A DNA stretch of 64,000 nt from Salinivirgaceae bacterium (lineage in GTDB: Bacteria; Bacteroidota; Bacteroidia; Bacteroidales; SZUA-534), in the NCBI GenBank assembly GCA_024405635.1, contig JAKSOL010000008.1, positions 61,112 to 125,111 on the forward strand, given 5' to 3'. Every line of letters begins with the position of its first letter. Position 1 is the first letter of the stretch. Positions 35,768 to 47,675 of this stretch are shown here, one piece after another. A program made the position numbers and the translations under genes. The notes beneath the pieces are model-generated. The model was not told the DNA's origin. It ran no database searches and saw only the letters and a list, made by a program, of their open reading frames with translations.

Positions 35768-37588
35768 ATGAAACTTCTACGCTCGTTAACAACATTGTTG
35801 GTTGTTATTGCTCTAGTTTCGTGCAACAATACTGAAGGCCCTTCGGTTACAATTGCAGGAAAAAACATAATGAAATCGTCCGATTTTGGCATCACAACTA
35901 ACCTTCGCTCATGGGACTCAACCGCACAGGTGGTAAGCGTTAGCGATGCTGTAGCCATTGACGAAAGTTACGAAATGATTACCGGCAAACGCCGTTTGTG
36001 CAAAAACACCGGCACCGAGCGCATCTACACATTAAAAAACGCAGCAGGCGACAACTTGCAGTTGGTTTTTCGCCAATACACCGATGGCATTGCTTTTCGC
36101 TATGTGCTTGACAATGCAAAAGCAGGCGAGGTTGTTACTAGTTACAACACACGCTTCAACATTCCTGCTGATGCAAAACGTTGGATGCAAAAATACAACG
36201 GCGGATACGAAAACTTTTTCCCTGTTTGCGAAGGCGGCATTTCGCCCGAAGGCAAAAAAATAACCGAATGGGGGTATCCTGCTTTGATTGAGCTCGATAG
36301 CGCAAACTACATGCTCATTTCCGATTCGTACTCGCCTGCCACTTACAACGGTACACTTTTGAAAAACGACACCTTAAACCGCAACACTTACAGCGTTAGC
36401 ATGTTTGGTGCCGATACAATTGCAAACGGCAAATGGCAGTCGGCTTGGCAAGTAATCATCACTGGCTCGTTGGCCGACATTGTAGAATCGACCTTGGTAA
36501 ACGATGTGGCCGAACCTTGTAAACTTGACGATACAAGTTGGATTGAACCTGGATTGTCATCGTGGATTTATTGGGCATACAACCACGGTTCGCAAGAGTA
36601 CGATATTTTGAAACAATATGTTGACTTTGCAGCCGAAATTAAATGGCCATACACTCTTGTTGATGCCGAATGGGACGTTATGCGCGGCGGCAACATTGAG
36701 CAATTGGTTAAATACTCGGTATCAAAAGGAATTAAACCTATAATATGGTACAACTCGGGCACAAATTGGGCTGGTCCGGGTTCATACGCTCCAACTCCCT
36801 GGTTTAGACTTAACGACCCAAAAGACCGCGACAACGAATTTGCCACAATTTCAGAATGGGGCGTAAAAGGTGTAAAAATTGACTTCTTCCGCACCGACAA
36901 TGCCGAAACCATTGAATACTACCGCGACTTGTTGCTTGCTGCTGCCAAATACAAAATGTTGGTAAACTTTCACGGAGGAACTATTCCTCACGGTTGGCAA
37001 CGCACTTATCCTAACGTAATTACCTACGAAGGAGTTTATGGTGCCGAATGGTACAACAACTTGCCCATTTTGACCAATCGCGCAGCCGCACACAATGCAA
37101 CATTGCCATTTACCCGCAACGTTATCGGTTCAATGGACTACACTCCTGGCACATTTACCGACTCGCAACACCCTCACATCACCACTCATGCACACGAGTT
37201 GGCATTGCCTATTTTGTTCGAGTCGGGAATACAACACATGCCAGACCGCCCCGATGCTTACCGCCAGTTGCCTAAAAAAGTTTGGGACTTGCTAAGCACA
37301 TTGCCTACCACTTGGGACGACACCCGTTTTCTTGCTGGATATCCGGGTCAAGCAGTTGTTATTGCTCGCCAAAAAGGCAACACTTGGTACATTGCAGGCA
37401 TTAACGGAACCGACGAAGAACAGACTATTAGTTTCTCGCTTGACAAACTAAATAATCGTGCCCAAAACGGCACACTATTTGCCGACGGCGAAACACAAAC
37501 ATCGTTTGCTATAAGCGATTTTTCGGCCAACAATACCGAAGTTAGCATTGCTTGCAAACCACGTGGAGGATTTGTAATTAAACTATAA
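35768..37588 (+). CDS. GH97 glycoside hydrolase lipoprotein
   Basis: A 606-residue lipoprotein of glycoside hydrolase family 97 (alpha-glucosidases and alpha-galactosidases). The lipid-attachment Cys is residue 19 (ALVSC). The N-terminal beta-super-sandwich (to about 250) precedes the (beta/alpha)8 barrel starting SSWIYWAYNHG. In the barrel, GVKIDFFRTD provides Asp372, a candidate nucleophile as in retaining GH97 enzymes, and Glu427 (VYGAEWYN) sits at the spacing expected for the acid/base. The C-terminal beta sheet domain ends in GGFVIKL. Specificity cannot be set by eye. It heads the glycan operon. Confidence 0.9.
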   Translation: MKLLRSLTTLLVVIALVSCNNTEGPSVTIAGKNIMKSSDFGITTNLRSWDSTAQVVSVSDAVAIDESYEMITGKRRLCKNTGTERIYTLKNAAGDNLQLVFRQYTDGIAFRYVLDNAKAGEVVTSYNTRFNIPADAKRWMQKYNGGYENFFPVCEGGISPEGKKITEWGYPALIELDSANYMLISDSYSPATYNGTLLKNDTLNRNTYSVSMFGADTIANGKWQSAWQVIITGSLADIVESTLVNDVAEPCKLDDTSWIEPGLSSWIYWAYNHGSQEYDILKQYVDFAAEIKWPYTLVDAEWDVMRGGNIEQLVKYSVSKGIKPIIWYNSGTNWAGPGSYAPTPWFRLNDPKDRDNEFATISEWGVKGVKIDFFRTDNAETIEYYRDLLLAAAKYKMLVNFHGGTIPHGWQRTYPNVITYEGVYGAEWYNNLPILTNRAAAHNATLPFTRNVIGSMDYTPGTFTDSQHPHITTHAHELALPILFESGIQHMPDRPDAYRQLPKKVWDLLSTLPTTWDDTRFLAGYPGQAVVIARQKGNTWYIAGINGTDEEQTISFSLDKLNNRAQNGTLFADGETQTSFAISDFSANNTEVSIACKPRGGFVIKL

Positions 37589-37624
37589 TACATACTATTT
37601 TATTAACTCTTAAAACTACAAACT

Positions 37625-38368
37625 GTGAAAAGACTATTTGTTTCAAGTGCCCTTGCCATGTTATGCTTGGCAATGTTGCCATCTGCATCATCGGCACAAG
37701 AGAAGTATTTTGCCACAGCAGGTTCCCAAGTGGCAAACACCGACGACGAAGGATTTATCCGCCGTTGGACTGTGTTGGAACCAATTAGTAAACCAAACCG
37801 CTCAAACACCGTGTTTACCGACACATATTTGCGCGAAGTTTTTGCTAAAGAGTACTTTAAAGGTCAAATGACCATGGTACCAAAAGATGGACAAAAGGTT
37901 AAGGCTCAATTTGAAAAAGTTGAAATGCCTAAAGATTACCGCCGTTTTGACCCTAACGCAAAATTGAAAGTTGAAACTGGCACCGAGACCCTTAAATGGC
38001 ACAAACTCGACAGTAAAACATTCAACCTTAAACTTTTACGTTTTGGCGAGCACCACATCAACCGCTCGTATGGTGTTATTTACTGGACATTTACTGCTAT
38101 TGTATGCGACGAAGAAATGAAAGACGTACGCTTGTCAGTTGGTTCAAACTCGGCTTCAATGTGGTGGATTAACGGCGAAGAAGTTCTGCTTATGAGTGGC
38201 GACCGCCGCATGGTAGTTGACGACTGCATGAGCGACCGCATCACCTTGAAAAAAGGAGAAAACATTATTCGAGGAGCCATTATTAACGGCCCAGGTATGA
38301 GCGATTTCTGCGTTCGTTTTATCGACGAGAACGGTCAACCTATTACCAAAGGTATAACCATCAAATAG
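37625..38368 (+). CDS. Exported beta-sandwich protein of unknown function in glycan operon
   Basis: A 247-residue exported protein starting at GTG 37625; the GTG is supported by a clear signal peptide (ends SASSAQ). After a linker, WTVLEPISKPNRSNTVFTDTYLREVFAKEYF opens a domain in which most segments are predicted beta (for example SMWWINGEEVLL, RITLKKGENIIRGAII, SDFCVRFID), resembling a galactose-binding-like or CBM fold. I recall a similar block in N-terminal parts of some Bacteroidetes acetyl xylan esterases, but the esterase itself is absent. It lies between GH97 and GH43; carbohydrate binding is inference. Confidence 0.6.
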   Translation: MKRLFVSSALAMLCLAMLPSASSAQEKYFATAGSQVANTDDEGFIRRWTVLEPISKPNRSNTVFTDTYLREVFAKEYFKGQMTMVPKDGQKVKAQFEKVEMPKDYRRFDPNAKLKVETGTETLKWHKLDSKTFNLKLLRFGEHHINRSYGVIYWTFTAIVCDEEMKDVRLSVGSNSASMWWINGEEVLLMSGDRRMVVDDCMSDRITLKKGENIIRGAIINGPGMSDFCVRFIDENGQPITKGITIK

Positions 38369-38375
38369 CACTCTT

Positions 38376-42915
<4,540 letters not shown>

Positions 42916-42937
42916 ACTCTAATTGGACAAATAACAC

Positions 42938-42971
42938 AAAGGTGTGCTGCAATATGCGGCACACCTTTTTT
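42938..42971 (+). terminator. Terminator of the glycan operon
   Basis: AAAGGTGTGC/GCACACCTTT stem of 10 bp followed by T residues. Confidence 0.88.
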
Positions 42972-43001
42972 GTTACATAAACAATGTCGTTTTAAACGAA
43001 A

Positions 43002-43739
43002 TTAAACCTTACAAGTAAAAATAAACTGCTCAAACGTATCCAAGTCAAGCAACACGCTGCGCCCCGATTTATATGTTCCCAAATCGATATTAATTTTATG
43101 ACCATTGGCGTAAATTAATGCCGGCATATCGGTTTCTGCCGATATCTTTTCAAAAAAATTAGGAGGAACAACCCCCACTGGAGCATACGGACTTTTTTTT
43201 AAAAACATTTGAGACATATACTGGATTGGAGTATGTCCATGAACCACAACATATTTTCCTTCAGGCATTTCGTTAGCGAAATGGCCCCTACTCCACATCA
43301 AATCGTGAGCATTCGGATTTTCGCACAAAGGACTATACAAGCCCGAATGACTCAAATAAACATCAACGCCATTTGCATTTTTGTACAAATGCTTTGTTGG
43401 AAAATGTTGCATATATCGGAAAATGCCAACCACTTCAGGATCGGTTAAACACTCATCGTGAGTTTGCTTGCCTCCGTTCTTATACAATTGGCCGTATGTA
43501 TCATCAGTATAATCAGAAAAAGTATCGGTAAGAGCTTGCAACAGCATATCTTCATGATTACCAAGCAAATATTCAAAGCGTTTATCTTTAATCACTGCAC
43601 GAAGCGTACGCCAAGGCTCAGGACCTCTATCAGTGCAATCGCCAAGACAAAAAACTTTATCATTAGGCCCCAAAAAAGCACTCACTTGCTCGTAAATATC
43701 AAAGCAACCATGCAAGTCGCTTATAGCATAAGTCTTCAT
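43002..43739 (-). CDS. PPP-type serine/threonine phosphatase (metallophosphoesterase)
   Basis: A 245-residue phosphatase of the PrpA/lambda-like calcineurin fold. Metal motifs: DLHG (8-11), GDCTDRG (33-39) and GNHED, with later HGHTP. It acts on phosphoproteins or small phosphoesters; the substrate is unknown. A TTG-N19-TATATTTG promoter sits upstream (43765-43794). It stands between the terminator of the glycan operon and the divergent oad operon. Confidence 0.85.
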   Translation of the reverse strand: MKTYAISDLHGCFDIYEQVSAFLGPNDKVFCLGDCTDRGPEPWRTLRAVIKDKRFEYLLGNHEDMLLQALTDTFSDYTDDTYGQLYKNGGKQTHDECLTDPEVVGIFRYMQHFPTKHLYKNANGVDVYLSHSGLYSPLCENPNAHDLMWSRGHFANEMPEGKYVVVHGHTPIQYMSQMFLKKSPYAPVGVVPPNFFEKISAETDMPALIYANGHKINIDLGTYKSGRSVLLDLDTFEQFIFTCKV

Positions 43740-43764
43740 CTATTTAGTTCTTTTGATGCTCGGG

Positions 43765-43794
43765 CAAATATACACAAACACAAAGCACAACCAA
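43765..43794 (-). promoter_or_regulatory. Promoter of the phosphatase gene
   Basis: Minus strand TTG, 19-base spacer, TATATTTG, about 25 bases before the ATG at 43739. For the divergent oad operon only a -7 box (TAGTTTTG at 43895-43902) is seen. Confidence 0.6.
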
Positions 43795-43987
43795 TTAGGC
43801 TTTTCTGGCAATGATAATCAAGCGTGCAAGCAACAACATCATTTTTTAAGCATATACACCTTGATTTTGGCATCATTTTTGGAAGAAATTTTAGTAGTTT
43901 TGCGCAAATTTTTTGGTTTTGCAAAGAATTCGTTATAAATAATTGTAAATCAAGAATATAAACCAAATATAATTAATAAATAACAAT

Positions 43988-44242
43988 ATGGAAGGTAATG
44001 TACTTGAGGCTCTTAAATTGTTGTGCGTTGGTCTTACAACAGTTTTCGTTGTCCTACTTCTTATCATCATGCTGGGAAATTCATTAATCGCGTTTGTAAA
44101 CCGATTTATTCCCGAAGACGAAAAACCTATTGCAAAACAAGCACCATCGGCTATCAGCCCAAAAGTTGCTAACGCAATTGCTGCCGCAGTTGCACAATTA
44201 ACAGGTGGTCAAGGTAAAGTTGAAAAAATCGAAAAAATATAA
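43988..44242 (+). CDS. oadG: OadG-like subunit of a sodium-pumping decarboxylase
   Basis: An 84-residue small membrane subunit: one transmembrane helix (LKLLCVGLTTVFVVLLLIIML) and a Pro/Ala-rich charged tail. OadG holds the alpha and beta subunits together and binds zinc in the family. It opens the gene run oadG-oadA-oadB, with OadA 11 bases downstream. It starts at the ATG after an AT-rich leader. Confidence 0.85.
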   Translation: MEGNVLEALKLLCVGLTTVFVVLLLIIMLGNSLIAFVNRFIPEDEKPIAKQAPSAISPKVANAIAAAVAQLTGGQGKVEKIEKI

Positions 44243-44253
44243 TTCTAAATAAT

Positions 44254-46092
44254 ATGGCTAAAGAAATCAAATTTTCTCTTGTTTTTAGAGATTTGTGGCA
44301 ATCCTCCGGCAAGTACCAACCACGTGTTGACCAACTTGTTAAGGTTGCTCCAAGCATTGTAAAAATGGGTTGTTTTGCCCGTGTTGAAACAAATGGTGGT
44401 GGTTTTGAACAAGTTAACTTGCTTTACGGCGAAAACCCAAACAAAGCCGTTCGTGCATGGACAAAACCATTTCACGAGGCTGGTATTCAAACTCACATGC
44501 TCGACCGCGCACTTAATGGCTTGCGCATGAGCCCAGTTCCTGCCGACGTTCGCAAACTTTTCTACAAAGTTAAACACGCTCAAGGCACCGACATTACTCG
44601 TATCTTCTGCGGTTTGAACGACACTCGCAACATCATCCCTTCAATCAAATACTCAAAAGAGGCCGGCATGATTGCTCAAGCATCGCTTTGCTTAACATAC
44701 TCGCCTCTTCACACTGTTGAGTACTACACAAACCTTGCTTTTGAACTTATTGAGGCTGGTGCCGACGAAATTTGCTTGAAAGATATGGCTGGTGTTGCTC
44801 GCCCTGTTTCTCTTGGCGAAATAGTTAAAAACATCAAAGCGAAATATCCTAACATCACCATTCAATACCATGGTCATGCTGGTCCAGGTTTCTCAATGGC
44901 TACCATTCTTGAAGTTTGCAAAGCTGGTTGCGACATTGTTGACTGCGGCATGGAACCACTTTCGTGGGGTACTGGTCACGCCGACATCATTGCAGTTCGC
45001 GAAATGTTAGCTGATGCTGGATTTGCTGTTCCAGAAATCAACATGTCAGCTTACATGGAAGCTCGCACTTTGATTCAAGAAATGATGGACGACTTCCTTG
45101 GTTACTACATTCCAAGCAAAAACCGTTTGATGAACTCTTTGCTTATCGGCCCAGGTCTTCCTGGCGGTATGATGGGTTCGCTTATGACCGACCTTGAAAC
45201 AAACCTTGAGAGTTTGAACAAATGGAAAGAGAAAAACGGAAAACCAAAACTTTCTCAAGACGAATTGCTTATCAAATTGTTTGATGAGGTTAAATACATT
45301 TGGCCTCTAATGGGTTATCCTTGCCTTGTTACTCCATTCAGCCAATATGTTAAAAACATGGCCTTGATGAACGTAATGCAAATGGAAAAAGGCAAAGAGC
45401 GTTGGAGCATGATTGCCGACGATATTTGGGATATGATGCTTGGCAAATCAGGTCGTTTGCCTGGTCCTTTGTCTCAAGAACTTATTGACAAAGCAAAAGA
45501 GCAAGGTCGTGAATTCCACACTGAAGACCCACAATCAAACTTCCCTGATGCACTTGACACCTTCCGCAAAGAAATGGCCGAAAACAATTGGGAACTTGGC
45601 GAGGACGAAGAAGAATTGTTTGAGCTTGCAATGCACCCACAACAATACCGCGCTTACAAAAGCGGAAAAGCAAAAGCCGACTTTGAGGCCGACTTGGCTG
45701 AACGCAAAGCTAAAAAGAATGCAGGTAGCGGCATGACATTCCCTCAAACCATAGTTGTTGAGGTTGAAGGCCAAAAATACAACGTTACTATTGGTGCTAA
45801 CAATGGTAACACAGCAACTCCTGCAGCATCTAACAACGCAGCACCTGTAGCAGCAGGCGAAGGCAACGACCTTTGCTCTCCACTTGAAGGTAAATTCTAT
45901 TTAGTAAAAGGCGCTGGTGACGTGGCTGTTAAAGTTGGCGACTCAGTAAAGAAAGGACAAACAGTTTGCTATGTTGAAGCTATGAAAACATTCAACGCAA
46001 TTGCTGCCGAAGCCGATGGCGTTATTACCGAAATCTGCCTACAAAGCGGTGCTTCTGTATCAGAAGATGATGTTTTGATGAAAATTAAATAA
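44254..46092 (+). CDS. oadA: Biotin-dependent decarboxylase alpha subunit (OadA-like)
   Basis: A 612-residue two-part subunit. The N-terminal carboxyltransferase barrel has the metal-binding HGHAG and the CLKDMAG segment. Some usual OadA motifs are altered: FRDLWQS where RDAHQS is common, and a divergent region around VETNGGGFEQVN. The C-terminal biotinyl domain carries the lysine of VEAMKTFN (Lys578), linked by a Pro/Ala/Asn-rich stretch. With OadG and OadB it transfers a carboxyl group and exports Na+. The acid substrate (oxaloacetate versus another) is not certain. Confidence 0.85.
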   Translation: MAKEIKFSLVFRDLWQSSGKYQPRVDQLVKVAPSIVKMGCFARVETNGGGFEQVNLLYGENPNKAVRAWTKPFHEAGIQTHMLDRALNGLRMSPVPADVRKLFYKVKHAQGTDITRIFCGLNDTRNIIPSIKYSKEAGMIAQASLCLTYSPLHTVEYYTNLAFELIEAGADEICLKDMAGVARPVSLGEIVKNIKAKYPNITIQYHGHAGPGFSMATILEVCKAGCDIVDCGMEPLSWGTGHADIIAVREMLADAGFAVPEINMSAYMEARTLIQEMMDDFLGYYIPSKNRLMNSLLIGPGLPGGMMGSLMTDLETNLESLNKWKEKNGKPKLSQDELLIKLFDEVKYIWPLMGYPCLVTPFSQYVKNMALMNVMQMEKGKERWSMIADDIWDMMLGKSGRLPGPLSQELIDKAKEQGREFHTEDPQSNFPDALDTFRKEMAENNWELGEDEEELFELAMHPQQYRAYKSGKAKADFEADLAERKAKKNAGSGMTFPQTIVVEVEGQKYNVTIGANNGNTATPAASNNAAPVAAGEGNDLCSPLEGKFYLVKGAGDVAVKVGDSVKKGQTVCYVEAMKTFNAIAAEADGVITEICLQSGASVSEDDVLMKIK

Positions 46093-46100
46093 GCCAAACA

Positions 46101-47336
46101 ATGCAAGAGATACTAGAAAAAATATACGACATGACCGCCTTTAGCGGCATTGCAGAAAACCCTGGTTGTCTAGTAATGTACGTTTTGGCATTCTGCTTGC
46201 TCTACTTGGGCATAAAAAAAGGATACGAACCTCTTTTGCTTATTCCAATCGCATTTGGAGTACTAATAGCAAACTTCCCTGGCGGTGGCATGGGCGTTAA
46301 TGCTGTTGACGGCGAAGGCTTTGTTACCCTAGCCGATGGAACAAAAGAGAACATTTGGGACATGAGCCTTCCTAAAATTGCTCACGACCTTGGTTTGATG
46401 AACTTCATCTACTACATGTTAATCAAAACTGGTTTTATTCCACCTATCATCTTTATGGGTGTTGGTGCTTTAACCGATTTTGGTCCAATGTTGCGCAACC
46501 TTAAACTTGCCATTTTTGGTGCTGGAGCTCAATTTGGCATTTTCGCTGTGCTTTTGGTGGCATGCAACTTCTTCACAATGCCAGAGGCTGCATCACTCGC
46601 AATCATTGGTGGTGCCGATGGTCCTACAGCCATCTTCACCACAATTAAATTAGCACCACACTTACTAGGACCTATTGCTATTGCAGCATACTCATACATG
46701 GCTCTAGTTCCTGTAATTGTTCCTTTGGTTGTAAAGCTTACTTGTTCAAAGAAAGAACTATCTATCAACATGAAAGAACAAGACAAACTTTACCCATCTG
46801 GTCGTGAAATTAAAAACATGCGTGTTCTTAAAATTTTGTTCCCAATTGTAACCACTACCATAGTTGCAATTCTTGTTCCTTCCGCAGTTTCGTTGGTTGG
46901 CATGCTTATGTTTGGTAACCTTATAAAAGAAGTCGGAAACTCAACTTCACGCATATTTGACGCAGCAAGTAATGGCATTATGAATGCTGCTACAATTTTC
47001 CTTGGTCTATCAGTTGGCGCAACAATGACAGTTGATGCTTTCCTTAACTGGCAAACCATTGGAATTGTAATTGGCGGATTCCTTGCTTTTGGATTCTCTA
47101 TTTTTGGTGGAATAATGTTGGTAAAACTCTTCAACGTATTCTCAAAAAAGAAAATCAACCCACTTATTGGAGCTACAGGTTTGAGTGCTGTTCCTATGGC
47201 ATCGCGCGTTGCTAACGACATAGCTCTTAAGTACGACCCAAAGAACCACGTATTAAACTACTGCATGAGTTCAAACGTTGCTGGTGTAATCGGTTCTGCT
47301 GTTGCCGCCGGCATCTTGATTTCATTCTTAGGATAG
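46101..47336 (+). CDS. oadB: Oxaloacetate decarboxylase-type beta subunit (Na+-pumping membrane subunit)
   Basis: A 411-residue membrane protein with about nine helices. Family signatures: GGADGPTAIFTT (helix IV region), NFPGGGMGVNA near the start, and MSSNVAGVIGSA at the C-terminus. OadB decarboxylates carboxybiotin and moves Na+ out. It ends with TAG 47334-47336 and a strong terminator follows. Its gene lies 8 bases after oadA. Confidence 0.92.
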   Translation: MQEILEKIYDMTAFSGIAENPGCLVMYVLAFCLLYLGIKKGYEPLLLIPIAFGVLIANFPGGGMGVNAVDGEGFVTLADGTKENIWDMSLPKIAHDLGLMNFIYYMLIKTGFIPPIIFMGVGALTDFGPMLRNLKLAIFGAGAQFGIFAVLLVACNFFTMPEAASLAIIGGADGPTAIFTTIKLAPHLLGPIAIAAYSYMALVPVIVPLVVKLTCSKKELSINMKEQDKLYPSGREIKNMRVLKILFPIVTTTIVAILVPSAVSLVGMLMFGNLIKEVGNSTSRIFDAASNGIMNAATIFLGLSVGATMTVDAFLNWQTIGIVIGGFLAFGFSIFGGIMLVKLFNVFSKKKINPLIGATGLSAVPMASRVANDIALKYDPKNHVLNYCMSSNVAGVIGSAVAAGILISFLG

Positions 47337-47357
47337 TTTTATTTCCTATACTAAACA

Positions 47358-47397
47358 ACAAGCCTCACAAATTTAATTTGTGAGGCTTGTTCTTTTT
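47358..47397 (+). terminator. Terminator of the oad operon
   Basis: A 15-base-pair perfect stem (ACAAGCCTCACAAAT/ATTTGTGAGGCTTGT) followed by TCTTTTT. Confidence 0.9.
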
Positions 47398-47450
47398 ATA
47401 GTGGCATCAACTTATTAGAACCAAACACATAAAACTTTCGGTTTTTAGCG

Positions 47451-47481
47451 AGTTGTAAGTCAGCATAAACTCTTATATTTG
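47451..47481 (+). promoter_or_regulatory. Promoter of the threonine operon
   Basis: AGTTG, an 18-base spacer, then TATATTTG; transcription would start near 47487, just before the leader peptide ATG at 47505. Confidence 0.65.
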
Positions 47482-47504
47482 CGACACTAAAATTGAAAAA
47501 CAAA

Positions 47505-47615
47505 ATGCTGATAGTTAACAACAACCACATCAAATCAACTGGCAACATGTCAACGTGGTGCAGCATCACATTCATTCCTTTCACTACCACCACCACCCCT
47601 TGGGGGGTGATGTAA
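47505..47615 (+). CDS. thrL: Threonine operon leader peptide (attenuator)
   Basis: A 36-codon frame MLIVNNNHIKS... that ends ...ITFIPF, five Thr in a row, PWGVM, stop. Nine Thr codons occur in all. It starts about 18 bases after the predicted transcript start and its stop is 60 bases before thrA. Runs of the end-product amino acid are the classic sign of translation-coupled attenuation. The Thr codons overlap the 5' arm of the hairpin at 47591-47609, so a stalled ribosome would mask it. It is too short to be found by length-based gene calling. Symbol by analogy with thrL. Confidence 0.8.
   Translation: MLIVNNNHIKSTGNMSTWCSITFIPFTTTTTPWGVM
47591..47609 (+). promoter_or_regulatory. Attenuator hairpin overlapping the Thr codons
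   Basis: CACCACCCC pairs with GGGGGGTG (8 bp with one bulged A). GTGGTG about 35 bases upstream (near 47555) could pair with CACCAC as an alternative. No T-run follows directly, so this is not a standard intrinsic terminator. Confidence 0.45.
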
Positions 47616-47675
47616 TAATTATAGTGAACAAGGAGTTAAGTTTTTCATTTTCAATCGATTAAATAATATCTAAAT

